64,000 bases of DNA from Alcaligenaceae bacterium (lineage in GTDB: Bacteria; Pseudomonadota; Gammaproteobacteria; Burkholderiales; Burkholderiaceae_B), in NCBI GenBank assembly GCA_947378965.1, contig CANCMG010000001.1:1-64000 (forward strand), given 5' to 3'. Below, piece by piece: positions 1-7,896 of the stretch. The notes below the pieces were generated by a model. It did no database searches, was not told the origin of the DNA, and was given only the letters and a program-made list of their open reading frames with translations. Position 1 is the stretch's first letter. Each line of letters begins with the position of its first letter. The translations under genes were made by a program, and so were the position numbers.

Positions 1-171
1 GGTCTTAGCAGCTAGTGCGCGCAAAGCGCCAATCAGTTCACCCTTAGCAGCGGGGGCTGCCATGAGTGGGCCGATGATCGAGAAGCGCAAGTGCGCCCAG
101 CGATCACGAGCCAAGGGATCGGTAACAGAACTCAAGGAGGTCTCCCAACGGTGCGGCACAGGGTGCGCCAC
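1..171 (-). CDS. DDE/rve-type transposase, N-terminal part (cut by window edge)
   Basis: Reading the minus strand from a GTG at 171 gives 57 open codons that run off the left edge. The segment contains DPLARDRWAHLRFSIIGPL followed by an Ala/Lys-rich helix. I recognise this as the usual start of a transposase subunit (integrase-core family) that is paired with a short zinc-finger/HTH protein, and such a protein lies directly upstream at 233-784. An in-frame stop sits 16 nt before the GTG, so the protein cannot begin much earlier; no strong ribosome binding site is visible. The catalytic DDE core would be to the left of the window. The family call rests on memory of related sequences, not on a search. 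Confidence 0.55.
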   Translation of the reverse strand, partial: MAHPVPHRWETSLSSVTDPLARDRWAHLRFSIIGPLMAAPAAKGELIGALRALAAKT

Positions 172-232
172 AATCTGGAAGTCAGGCTACAAGGCTCAGA
201 GGCAGTTGACTATTGGCATGCTCTGCGGGTGC

Positions 233-784
233 TCAGACCCCCTCGCGTTGCGTGATCGGGCAGAGAAAGACAAGCAAGCGGTGCAGAGCCTCGGTGGTTG
301 AGTCATTAAAGCGTTCAAGCAAACTTGCAGGCAATAAACTCGTCAGAACAGAGGGCATGAACCTGGCGCATTGAACCTGCCAGAAAGATGTACTAACAAA
401 CGCTTGTTGCCACCAAGTTCGCCAACGCTGGAGCGTGCGCACAGAAATACTGACCGCCTTGGAGAGTGCGTTTGCTGAAGAGTTCTGCCCGGCATGCCGG
501 GCAGACACCAACACCATCACCAGCGATAGATAAACACGTCTGCCCAGAAACCGTACCGACCTTGAGGTGGTGCGACAACGACAGCTTGCACAACAAAAAC
601 TAAAGCGTGATTCAAACTCGGCTCGCAGCTCAACGGGGCAACCGCGAGGCTTACGGGGATAGTTTGCACGGTGCAGAACGCCGCCACAGCGGCAACCCGC
701 AAGGCGGGTAGATTCTGCTAATTCTTGATCAATACAAATTAATAGTCGAAAAAACTTGGGATCTTGCTGCGGGATGTGGCACAC
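233..784 (-). CDS. IS-associated zinc-finger/HTH protein (DUF6431-like)
   Basis: A protein of 183 residues starting at a GTG. It carries a CRCGG motif (residues 31-35) and a later CCASC motif (63-67), which together suggest a zinc ribbon. A helix-turn-helix-like stretch around SVRTLQRWRTWWQ (113-125) follows. Proteins of this layout (I believe DUF6431) accompany an rve-type transposase, matching the truncated gene at 1-171 downstream on the same strand. A role as the DNA-binding partner of the transposase is inference. The reading frame is intact. The right end of the element should lie between 785 and about 970, but I cannot place its terminal repeat. Confidence 0.6.
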   Translation of the reverse strand: MCHIPQQDPKFFRLLICIDQELAESTRLAGCRCGGVLHRANYPRKPRGCPVELRAEFESRFSFCCASCRCRTTSRSVRFLGRRVYLSLVMVLVSARHAGQNSSANALSKAVSISVRTLQRWRTWWQQAFVSTSFWQVQCARFMPSVLTSLLPASLLERFNDSTTEALHRLLVFLCPITQREGV

Positions 785-854
785 TTTGGATGTCTCTTTG
801 GCTTGGTAACCAGAGACTCCTCCAAAGAGCTAGTTTAATCAACTACTCTGCGGG

Positions 855-864
855 GGGTTACCCC
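855..864. repeat. GGGTTACCCC motif, copy 1
   Basis: The decamer GGGTTACCCC occurs here inside a slightly longer G-run/C-run palindrome (852-865). Two more exact copies lie at 3863-3872 and 4273-4282 and a 9/10 match at 12598-12607, all in the accessory region. Role unknown. Confidence 0.5.
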
Positions 865-870
865 CAAACC

Positions 871-885
871 ATCACGATACGTGAT
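871..885. other. short perfect inverted repeat
   Basis: ATCACG-ATA-CGTGAT, 6-bp arms around 3 nt, in the gap between the insertion-sequence gene and the next gene. It could be an operator or part of an element end. The remainder of 785-969 shows no gene. Confidence 0.3.
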
Positions 886-969
886 CAAAAACACAACAAA
901 CACCATCACGTTCTCTGAACGCACTCATCTATCTCGACTACTTCCGATCCCGTCAGCGAAAAGTAAATT

Positions 970-1617
970 TCAAACATTGGCATAATCTTCTCCTTTGTTT
1001 GATTGATTCGAGGCAAGAATACAAAGATCTTCGTCCAAAAAATCGCTTGATTCTGTTTCTAGTCCGGCTTGAAACCGTCGAATTGAAATGGCTCCATCTG
1101 CGTACACTCGCGTTGAGTCAGAATAAAAAAAACGTCCTTCTTTCTTAACCACGCAGGCAATTTCAACCCAGCCATTATCAAGTAGCGCACTGATAGCTTC
1201 AGATGCTTCATCTAAAGCCAATGGCTTCAAATGCGTTGTAAAAATATTATCCCAGTCGTCTGAGTCCATGTCAGAGGGCTCCCTTAACTCCATTTCCCCA
1301 TCCTTTGTCAACAAAATATGGCACGCAACTTTTTTCGGCATTGAGACTGGATCTGGAGCAGACTTATAACTATCGCACGCTATAAAGCGCAATTGATCGT
1401 CGCATTTCCACATTCCACCACCAGAACTAGTCCAAAGAAAAGTATTCAATAAGTCCTTCATTTTCTCCGTATCGAAAACACAATCGGGCGATTTTGTAAA
1501 AGTAATCACTCCATATGCACCGGACATCTCCTCCTCTTCTTGATCGTGAGCAACCAAGTTCATCGTATTACTGGTGTCAACAGATACTGCTGTTTCTTTC
1601 ATTTCTGTAAATTTCAT
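970..1617 (-). CDS. hypothetical protein, 215 aa
   Basis: I do not recognise this protein. The ATG at 1617 is preceded by AAAGGA at a good distance, so translation is credible. It is acidic, with an EEEE run at residues 27-30 and a Ser/Asp-rich C-terminus (SSDFLDEDL), and has no signal peptide or membrane segment. Residues 31-160 look like a compact alpha/beta domain. The sequence is AT-rich like its neighbours and unlike the core half of the window. It stands alone between the insertion-sequence gene and a divergent hypothetical gene, so context gives no function. Confidence 0.6.
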   Translation of the reverse strand: MKFTEMKETAVSVDTSNTMNLVAHDQEEEEMSGAYGVITFTKSPDCVFDTEKMKDLLNTFLWTSSGGGMWKCDDQLRFIACDSYKSAPDPVSMPKKVACHILLTKDGEMELREPSDMDSDDWDNIFTTHLKPLALDEASEAISALLDNGWVEIACVVKKEGRFFYSDSTRVYADGAISIRRFQAGLETESSDFLDEDLCILASNQSNKGEDYANV

Positions 1618-1707
1618 TTTTTAAATCCTTTAAAAGTTCGCCGTAGCGGAATTGCTTTGGCGAGAAAAAATTTGCGCGTGCGGAATTGCCCGCGCATGGC
1701 TAGATCA

Positions 1708-1723
1708 CGCAAGAAAACTTGCG
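1708..1723. other. hairpin CGCAAG-AAAA-CTTGCG
   Basis: A perfect 6-bp stem with a 4-nt loop in the gap between the divergent genes starting at 1617 and 1855. It lies about 90 bp upstream of the 970-1617 start. It may be an operator or leader hairpin; there is no U-tract on either strand that would make it a clear terminator. Confidence 0.3.
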
Positions 1724-1854
1724 CTTTAATTCGTCGCCGTTTAGTTAGTTTTCAAGAAACCGTATGGATTTGATTTCTTAAAAGGATTATAAAATTGTTG
1801 GCAGCTAGCGTAAATTGGCATTTAATTGTGATTCTTAAATGTTAATATATATCA

Positions 1855-2709
1855 ATGAAAAATGATAAAAAGTACTTGCAGCGAAGGTCGATAGAGAGGA
1901 ACCGGCCCACGTACAGACTTCAGGATTATGTTCGCTTAATGGTTGACTACTTGCGACTTAGTCCGACTTACGAACTTGCTCGAAAGTCTCGTAACGGTGA
2001 ACTAAGTTCAGCGGAGAAACGGCTTTTACCTCCCGATTTCGATCTCGTCTTGAAAACCTATGACGAGTACGGTGATGTGGGTCCGCATAATTTTGAAGAT
2101 TGGTGGCGAAGCACTGGTCGACGGCTGTATGTGAGCGAGTTCGAGAGGCCAGTTGTCAGAAAGATCCTTGAAATTGAACAAGACGCATCTTACGAGCCGG
2201 CATTTTCCCGTGCTCTACGAAATTTCTTCAAAACAGATCGTGTACAAGAGGGTAATGGGCCCAATCTCATTCTCGCGGTGCCGTTAGGTCTGAACAAACA
2301 ACAAACTATGCGACAGATATCAAAACTAATCGATGACACTGGAATCAAGGCACCAATAAAATCAAAAAGTACGGCGCGCCCGCTCGCAGCTACACGGCTT
2401 CGCTCTGCTCCTCTAATTCGTGGCCTTAGGCTACTTACAACGAAAGCACGCGACCCCTCGCTTGAGCTATGGAGACTCGGCCTGAGAGCCAAAGTAAGCC
2501 CAAAGTATGCTGAAGAGCTGGATTTCCACGATAAGCGTTCGAATCCACGCACAGTAGATGCGCGAATACAAATGGCAAGCTTGACTAGCCGTGCCCTTAA
2601 AAAAGCGCAGTATGTCTGTGAAAACGCGGCGCGAGGTAAGTTCCCTAGTTCTGACCCGATAAAACTCCCCGTTTTTGTTTACGAGGATATCGCGCGACGG
2701 AATAAGTAA
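1855..2709 (+). CDS. hypothetical basic protein, 284 aa
   Basis: Not recognised. It is strongly basic and Arg-rich (for example RRSIERNRPTYR near the N-terminus and SARPLAATRLRSA-like segments around 170-185), which would fit nucleic-acid binding, though no named domain can be pointed to. There is no signal peptide or membrane segment. The start at 1855 follows a very AT-rich stretch without a clear Shine-Dalgarno; promoter-like TTAATATA lies about 15 nt upstream. Its neighbours are unrelated hypothetical genes, and codon use is that of the accessory region. Confidence 0.55.
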   Translation: MKNDKKYLQRRSIERNRPTYRLQDYVRLMVDYLRLSPTYELARKSRNGELSSAEKRLLPPDFDLVLKTYDEYGDVGPHNFEDWWRSTGRRLYVSEFERPVVRKILEIEQDASYEPAFSRALRNFFKTDRVQEGNGPNLILAVPLGLNKQQTMRQISKLIDDTGIKAPIKSKSTARPLAATRLRSAPLIRGLRLLTTKARDPSLELWRLGLRAKVSPKYAEELDFHDKRSNPRTVDARIQMASLTSRALKKAQYVCENAARGKFPSSDPIKLPVFVYEDIARRNK

Positions 2710-2928
2710 ATCGTTTTTATGCGGCGGGTGAACGACATGATTGTGAAAAGAGATCGCCTGCGATTGCCAAAGTATTTTTAATAGACGTTATTTTGAACAT
2801 CCGATCCAGTTAGGTATCAGCCCTGTACTCGTGGCCTTTGCGAACCGCTCCCTCGTTGCTGATAGTATTTTTTACTTGAACATCCACACCAAGCTGTTTT
2901 CACAGCAGGATAAGCTCTCTGGCTCAAG

Positions 2929-2992
2929 CAATATTTGATTTGTATTTTTGTTCGCAGAGCAGCGATAAGACAATATTTGATTTGAATTTTTG
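2929..2992. repeat. pair of 22-bp AT-rich direct repeats, 42 bp apart
   Basis: Two copies of caatatttgatttg(t/a)atttttg at 2929-2950 and 2971-2992 differ at one base and start 42 bp apart, about four helical turns. They end 18 bp before the start of the recombinase-like gene at 3011. The paralogous gene at 9949 has a similar pair. Iteron, operator or recombinase arm-type sites are possible roles. The rest of 2710-2928 shows no gene. Confidence 0.65.
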
Positions 2993-3010
2993 CGGCATAA
3001 ATAATTGAAC

Positions 3011-3511
3011 ATGATGATGCTCAGTTCACTTCCCTCAACTTCAATATCAAATATCCTCGATTACCTTTCATCGCGGCCTTCGCGATTTAGTTCACGAAAT
3101 AGATGCCTTTTTGCCCTTCGCCCATTTTTGCGTACCTACGACGTCGCCAGCCTTAGGTTACGACAGGTCATCAACCCCGCGGACGGCACTATTAATCATT
3201 ATTTTGTGTCGCGGGTAGATAGGCAGCGTTTTCACTTGAATGCCTTGACTCGTTCCGAGCTAGAACTTTATTTGCGGCAGCGGTTCGGTGTGAACTCAGA
3301 CGAATCGTTGAAACAGGTACTAAGCGTTGACCCTAACGCCCCCCTATTTCCGACGCAACAACGAAATTATTTTAGTCACAACACTCTCCAACAATTGTAC
3401 TCACACCTCAGTAAGATCGTTGATCGGCATTTCAGTACCGTCCACAAAAAAACAATACAGACTTCCAACGAAAAATGTGACGCATCCAGGAGTCACTTAC
3501 GGCTAATTTGA
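3011..3511 (+). CDS. short tyrosine-recombinase-like protein, copy 1
   Basis: Paralogous over about 135 residues to the protein at 9949-10383: both share SRNRC(L/M)FALRP(F/Y)LRT(F/Y)D, then V/ISRVDRQ, RSELELYLRQRFGV-type helices and HNTLQQLYSHLSKI(V/I)DRHF. The pattern matches the first half of the phage-integrase catalytic domain (start of the core, first Arg region, LFPTQQ strand). The protein ends before the HxxR box and the catalytic tyrosine, so it should not cut DNA by itself. In this copy the original stop is lost, and the frame runs into the conserved 66-bp element, adding about 20 residues. Start is ambiguous (TTG 3005, ATG 3011 or 3014); the paralog favours 3014. Confidence 0.55.
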   Translation: MMMLSSLPSTSISNILDYLSSRPSRFSSRNRCLFALRPFLRTYDVASLRLRQVINPADGTINHYFVSRVDRQRFHLNALTRSELELYLRQRFGVNSDESLKQVLSVDPNAPLFPTQQRNYFSHNTLQQLYSHLSKIVDRHFSTVHKKTIQTSNEKCDASRSHLRLI

Positions 3512-3540
3512 AATCGTAAATATTACGAATACCGGGGTGT
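3475..3540 (+). repeat. 66-bp conserved element, copy 1
   Basis: It starts ATGTGACGCATCCAG and ends TTACGAATACCGGGGTGT. The copy at 10417-10482 has exactly the same length and matches at most positions, including GTGACGCATCCAG and ACCGGGGTGT. Similarity also extends upstream through an A-run and ACAGACT. Here GTGAC and GTCAC form 5-bp arms (3477-3496). Both copies directly follow a recombinase-like gene, so attachment site, operator or structured RNA are candidates. Confidence 0.7.
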
Positions 3541-3587
3541 CCCTCTCCCTGAAAATTCCGTGATTCAAGGCAAGAGTATTTCAACGG

Positions 3588-3666
3588 AAAAATATTCATG
3601 GTTCTTAAACCTTAACTAAATAGTTTTGAATTCAGACACATCTGCTTGGATTCAGAAAATATTTTT
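3588..3666. other. A/T inverted repeat ahead of alpA-like gene
   Basis: AAAAATATT (3588-3596) and AATATTTTT (3658-3666) are perfect 9-bp arms enclosing about 60 nt. The right arm lies just before the AGGAG of the alpA-like gene. A comparable but stronger arrangement precedes the polymerase gene (10552-10640). Confidence 0.35.
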
Positions 3667-3677
3667 TAGGAGAAATC

Positions 3678-3863
3678 ATGAATATTTTTAAAATTAGAAA
3701 AGTACTAGAAGTTACGGGATTAGGACGCTCTTCACTCTACTCAATGGTTGGTGCGGGAACGTTTCCACAACCGATAAAACTGACGCCTAGAGCGGTTGGT
3801 TGGCTTGATACAGAAGTGCATGAGTGGATAGCTAGCCAAGCGGCAAAACGAACTAAAGCATAG
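3678..3863 (+). CDS. AlpA-family regulator / excisionase-like protein
   Basis: 61 residues forming one winged-helix-like MerR/AlpA domain: a first helix with VLEVTGLGRSSLYSM, then FPQPIKLTPRAVGWLDTEVHEWI, the standard AlpA pattern. Such proteins activate or direct excision of prophages, satellites and integrative elements by binding near an att site or integrase promoter. AGGAG lies 5 nt before the ATG. It sits immediately downstream of the short recombinase-like gene and the 66-bp element, which fits control of the local mobile module. Target and function are inferred from the family. Confidence 0.85.
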   Translation: MNIFKIRKVLEVTGLGRSSLYSMVGAGTFPQPIKLTPRAVGWLDTEVHEWIASQAAKRTKA

Positions 3864-3872
3864 GGTTACCCC
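3863..3872. repeat. GGGTTACCCC motif, copy 2
   Basis: Exact decamer beginning at the last base of the alpA-like stop codon. Identical copies occur at 855-864 and 4273-4282; the last also overlaps a stop codon. Confidence 0.5.
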
Positions 3873-3991
3873 ATTCAAATTTCTGCCGTTCCTGACCCCA
3901 CCGTACCCCCACCCCCGTAAATCGACGGCTTTGTGGTGCTGGAGCTTTGCACTATATTTCGCTCAAACGACTACATCAAAATTTGAGTCTT

Positions 3992-4016
3992 CTTGATATA
4001 AATGATTTATATCAAG
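3992..4016. promoter_or_regulatory. 25-bp perfect palindrome
   Basis: CTTGATATAAAT and its exact complement ATTTATATCAAG flank a single G, giving 12-bp arms, followed by a C-run. It lies in the 410-bp gap (3864-4275) between the alpA-like gene and the HEPN gene. The gap has no credible ORF. Length and symmetry suggest an operator for a dimeric regulator such as the adjacent AlpA-like protein, or a cruciform; there is no evidence to decide. Confidence 0.5.
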
Positions 4017-4272
4017 ACCCCCCCTTTGATATTGGAAATCAAATGCCGTGGGATATATTTTTTATGAAAATCAGCTAACACTAATTTCTTTATAGCCATT
4101 TGCCAACAATTAGCTCTCGGATAAAAATCGGTAGTGCAAACCTCTTTCTTGCTTTGCTGCTACTTCAATCGATGTATTATTTTTTTGGATAATGTTCGCT
4201 CTTTTACAGATTAAATACCGACTTCCAATATTTTTTATTCGCGCATCAAGTTCTTATGGCGATTAAGCGCAA

Positions 4273-4282
4273 GGGTTACCCC
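4273..4282. repeat. GGGTTACCCC motif, copy 3
   Basis: Exact decamer overlapping the stop codon (4276-4278, minus strand) of the HEPN gene. The spacing from copy 2 is 410 bp. Confidence 0.5.
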
Positions 4283-5268
4283 TCGATTATCTCTTTGTAT
4301 AAATCTCCTAAACCTTCGACTTCAGACAGGCACATGTTCGACATGATCATGCCGATTAAGGCGTCATCAAATTTGCCGTTTGGTTGCTTGAAAAGTTCGT
4401 TGAGATTCGAGTTTGTTAGGATAAGTAGCAGTAGCTGTCTAATGTACGAATCACATCGAAATGAAATTTCTGATAGTTCGCTAATTTTTTGAGCTGACAG
4501 AGTGGATCCATGCACGATTTTGGAGCGAACGCTATAGGCTTCCTTAACATCTTTGTAAATTTGATGGCGCTCTGATTTATTGCTCGCCAAGAAGAATGAA
4601 ATCCTCTCAGACAACTGGTGCGCGAGTTCAGTTTGCGCCGTCGACAAAAGAGTTTCAAACGCGGAGCAGTAGAGCGTTATTTTGATCGCAAGGTCACTCG
4701 CTGATCTTGCTAAGCCAATAAAAAAAATTGCTCGCTCCTCTCGAGGCGAGTCCGGGCGCATTCGAGTGTACTTCAGCGTAATGTCGACTTGCGGAGAGAA
4801 AACGGCTAACCAAAGATTTCGTATGCCTTTTAAGCGTTCTCTGGTCAACTGGACCACTTCGGCTTTGCCATTCGCATTCCTGTATTGCACTGATCGAAAA
4901 TTGCTCGTAATCCCCCAGCTATCGTTTGGTAACTGGTACGTTAAGTAACTCATTTCCGTGTTCACTGAGTGGTCTTTGGACAGCCACATAGTAAATTGAA
5001 ATGATTGCAGTTGAGCTATTCGAAGATCTAGATACTCGACTGGCGACATGTCGTTAGGCATATCCAAACTGCATATGACTACTGGATCCCCGGATAAGAG
5101 TGCGTTGGTTTCAAGTATCCCAATTTGTTCTTTAACTTCAGAACTTAACAAATCCTCGATCGTTTTCCGGTCATTAGTGATTCTGAATATTGGCCCGAGC
5201 TTATCGCCGCCACCTAAGTTTTCATTCACTTTTAAATTATGTAGCACCGTAAAAAACTTACATTTCAT
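4276..5268 (-). CDS. ApeA-like HEPN protein
   Basis: 330 residues. The C-terminal third is helical and contains FETLLST, ELAHQLSERISFFL and then VRSKIVHG, where R248 and H253 form the Rx4H motif of HEPN ribonucleases. The arrangement of an AHQLSERI-type helix before R-x4-H is that of the ApeA-like HEPN family, known from anti-phage proteins. The N-terminal 190 residues are a beta-rich region of unknown role, as in other ApeA-like proteins. It is the downstream partner of the MORN-nuclease gene (same strand, 72-bp gap), suggesting joint expression. RNase activity and defence role are inferred from the motif and context. Confidence 0.75.
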   Translation of the reverse strand: MKCKFFTVLHNLKVNENLGGGDKLGPIFRITNDRKTIEDLLSSEVKEQIGILETNALLSGDPVVICSLDMPNDMSPVEYLDLRIAQLQSFQFTMWLSKDHSVNTEMSYLTYQLPNDSWGITSNFRSVQYRNANGKAEVVQLTRERLKGIRNLWLAVFSPQVDITLKYTRMRPDSPREERAIFFIGLARSASDLAIKITLYCSAFETLLSTAQTELAHQLSERISFFLASNKSERHQIYKDVKEAYSVRSKIVHGSTLSAQKISELSEISFRCDSYIRQLLLLILTNSNLNELFKQPNGKFDDALIGMIMSNMCLSEVEGLGDLYKEIIEG

Positions 5269-5340
5269 TTTGGTCCCAGTGTCAGATTTTTTATTTGAAT
5301 AGGATGTTGTAATCTAATCAGTAGTAGCTCTATTAAAATA

Positions 5341-7398
5341 CTACTTCATCCAATCGTGTCCAGCATCCTCCATGCTCAGGACAAAATCCCATTCCGCGTC
5401 TAACATTTTTTCAATATATGGCTCGTCTCTTTGGACGACTATGTGTATTGTTGGACAATCAATGAAACCACAAAAGTAATCTATGAACGGCAGGCCAGTT
5501 ATTGCTAGGATGTGCTGAAGTTGACCATAGTGATATCCAGGGATGGTATTTGTCTTCTGAACATGTTCATAAACTTTTGCGCCAAATTTAATTTCAAAAA
5601 CTCTACTTCCATCAGCCGATATGCCATCAAGACTTGCTTTCATCCACCCCATATCAGATTCAGTAGATTGAACACACACTGGTTTAAGTGGCATGTCCAA
5701 CAATCGTTCTATGTGGGCTCTAATTATTGGCTCAAACTCTTGTCCAAGGCGAGTGGCAGCATTTCCAGCCCAAACACGAGTCTCGCCCAACTTCTCCTTT
5801 AGAAGGTACGCTTTAGACTTCCATGGATTTTCATTCATAATAACGGGAGCGTCTGATGCTCCGATACCACGCATTCTCCACTCGAGCCACTCACGGCTTC
5901 CTTGAATAAGATCCACTGTTCTATAGGATTTTAGAGGCGAATAAGAGTGGCGGATTTGCTCTACAAAATTACCTTCAAACCAATGACCTTTTTTTACGAC
6001 CGCGCCCAGTTTGTCCGTTAATACTCCTTCGCCGTGCTTTTGATTATTGCGAAACTCACCTTGAAAGATGTTGCCATTTTCAAGGGTCAATTTGCCTTTG
6101 CCGCTATAGACGCCATCTCGCCATTCGCCTTCATATTTCTGGCCGCTAGGCCAGCTGAAAACTCCCTCACCCGACCGCTTGCCGTTTTTCCAGTCGCCTT
6201 CATATTTCTGGCCGCTAGGCCAACTCATAACACCTGACCCCGACTGCTTGTCGTTTTGCCAAGTCCCCTCATATCTCTGACCATCAGCCCAAGAATAAAC
6301 ACCTTGACCCGACTTCTTGCCGTTTTTCCAGTCGCCTTCATATTTCTGGCCATTAGGCCAAGTCATAACTCCATGTCCGGAGTAACAGTCCTCCTGCCAA
6401 TTACCAAAATACTGAGCACCGCTTGATTCGATCAAGGTTCCAGTGCCGCTTTTAAGTCCTTGATGCCAATGCCCGCTATACACAGTGCCGTCTGGCCATG
6501 ACTGAACACCGTGACCCTCTATCTGATCGTCTTTCCAGCCTCCGGAATAACTTCGTCCGTCGGCAAAACGGAATGAACCAAATCCATGACGCTTTCCCAA
6601 TACCCAATCCCCAGTGTATTCAGCCCCGTTCGACCACGTGAATCTTCCGTGCCCGGAATACTGGTCGCTTTCTAGCCCACCAAAATATTTCGCGCCATCG
6701 GCTAGGAGCAAGGAGCCGGTACCCGATCTCACACCGCCTCTCCAATCACCACTATAAGTACTCCCGTTATAAAAAGTTAGCTTACCCAGCCCACTCTGTT
6801 TTCCATTAATCCACTCACCAACGTAAACATCCCCGTTCGGCCAAAGCAATTGGCCGTGACCATGTGCTTTGCCGCGATGAAACATTCCCTGGTAAACCCG
6901 TTTGTCTCGGTAGGTTAAAGTGCCATTTCCCTCGAATTTTCCCAAAAGAAATTCACCTTCATAGACCGACCCGTCCCGTGCTCTCAAAACACCATTTCCA
7001 TCAGGAAGCTCACCTGCTAATGCGCCACTGTAAAACGCTCCGTCTTTGAGTTGGGTCGGGCGCTGCAGCCGCGTTACAGAACGTCTCGCAGATAAGTAGC
7101 TCGAGAGGTAGTTGCCCCAATCAAGAGAGTTGGACCGGTCGAAAGCAATCGGCTCACCGCAATCGACAATTAAGCGCCACATATCGGCATCCGGCTCCTC
7201 ATCTGGCAACAGCGTTAGCAGAGACTCACTTTGCCGATTCATGAGCCTAGACGCATGCTGTGGACTAACAACATCGTCATAGAACTTAACAAAGAAAAAA
7301 TAGGGCTTTCGCCTATCTAGCGATTCAATAACTCCAAGTGTGCCGTCTTTGTGCGAAACCTCAAGGCCAATAAACGGAAAATAAGAATGATCGGACAT
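5341..7398 (-). CDS. MORN-repeat protein fused to YqaJ/lambda-exonuclease-type nuclease
   Basis: 685 residues in three parts. Residues 1-120 are an unassigned alpha/beta region. Residues 121-480 hold 15 MORN repeats in exact 23-residue register (aromatic-x-G at 123, 146, 169 and so on to 445), with a degenerate end unit. Residues 495-685 are a PD-(D/E)xK nuclease of the YqaJ type: EWLEWR and GIGASDA (503-517), GQEFEP (552-557), SLDG with D591, FEIK with E602 and K604, and GQLQH (625-629). All expected catalytic positions are present. YqaJ enzymes are 5'-3' exonucleases of phages and mobile elements; MORN repeats bind lipid or protein. The fusion is unusual. The promoter region has a 15-bp palindrome, and a HEPN gene follows. 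Confidence 0.85.
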   Translation of the reverse strand: MSDHSYFPFIGLEVSHKDGTLGVIESLDRRKPYFFFVKFYDDVVSPQHASRLMNRQSESLLTLLPDEEPDADMWRLIVDCGEPIAFDRSNSLDWGNYLSSYLSARRSVTRLQRPTQLKDGAFYSGALAGELPDGNGVLRARDGSVYEGEFLLGKFEGNGTLTYRDKRVYQGMFHRGKAHGHGQLLWPNGDVYVGEWINGKQSGLGKLTFYNGSTYSGDWRGGVRSGTGSLLLADGAKYFGGLESDQYSGHGRFTWSNGAEYTGDWVLGKRHGFGSFRFADGRSYSGGWKDDQIEGHGVQSWPDGTVYSGHWHQGLKSGTGTLIESSGAQYFGNWQEDCYSGHGVMTWPNGQKYEGDWKNGKKSGQGVYSWADGQRYEGTWQNDKQSGSGVMSWPSGQKYEGDWKNGKRSGEGVFSWPSGQKYEGEWRDGVYSGKGKLTLENGNIFQGEFRNNQKHGEGVLTDKLGAVVKKGHWFEGNFVEQIRHSYSPLKSYRTVDLIQGSREWLEWRMRGIGASDAPVIMNENPWKSKAYLLKEKLGETRVWAGNAATRLGQEFEPIIRAHIERLLDMPLKPVCVQSTESDMGWMKASLDGISADGSRVFEIKFGAKVYEHVQKTNTIPGYHYGQLQHILAITGLPFIDYFCGFIDCPTIHIVVQRDEPYIEKMLDAEWDFVLSMEDAGHDWMK

Positions 7399-7449
7399 TT
7401 TGATAAGTTCTCTTACCTTTGCTGCGGCGATTAGGATAGATCAGGTTAA

Positions 7450-7464
7450 ATAGGATAATCCTAT
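7450..7464. promoter_or_regulatory. operator-like palindrome upstream of the MORN-nuclease gene
   Basis: ATAGGAT-A-ATCCTAT, perfect 7-bp arms, about 50-65 bp upstream of the ATG at 7398. The position suits an operator or a site overlapping the promoter. A further half-like TAGGATAG lies closer to the gene. No regulator gene can be assigned. Confidence 0.4.
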
Positions 7465-7468
7465 AATC

Positions 7469-7620
7469 TTATCGGTTCAACACCGCGTCTAGATCAGCTA
7501 CGCGATTAACGATTTCGTCGAAATCTGTAGCCTGTTTAGTTAGGCTAGCGGTAGTTGATACTGTTGGTGCATCTTGATTAGGTTCTGCTGTGTTTAATTC
7601 AGAGAATAGCGACCTAGTGG
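7469..7620 (-). pseudogene. 3' remnant of a lost gene
   Basis: An open frame of about 50 codons ending in TAA at 7469-7471, with protein-like composition (for example KQATDFDEIVNRVADLDAVL near the end), has no ATG, GTG or TTG near its beginning and is closed upstream by a stop. It looks like the C-terminal tail of a gene cut by recombination near 7620. The rest of the 7399-7896 gap shows no gene beyond this and the palindrome at 7450. Confidence 0.3.
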
Positions 7621-7896
7621 AATATTACGGATCACTCAACCTTAATTAAATTACCTCTTTGTATATTGCTAGCGTGCACTAGGGAAAGTCACTCACCCGC
7701 CAGTGAGTGTTAAGAGCGATACCAGTAGGTAACTGCCTCATCTCCTGCAGCACCCACGAGGTACGTCAATCCCTCAATCAAGCGAATTGATCGGTATTCG
7801 GGCAGTGCGTAACTCATCAGATTGATTAGTCCAGAGCGGGTTGGCTTTCATGGTAAAGTTTTTGGCGATGTTTTTATAAACTGCCGAGAGAAAAAT

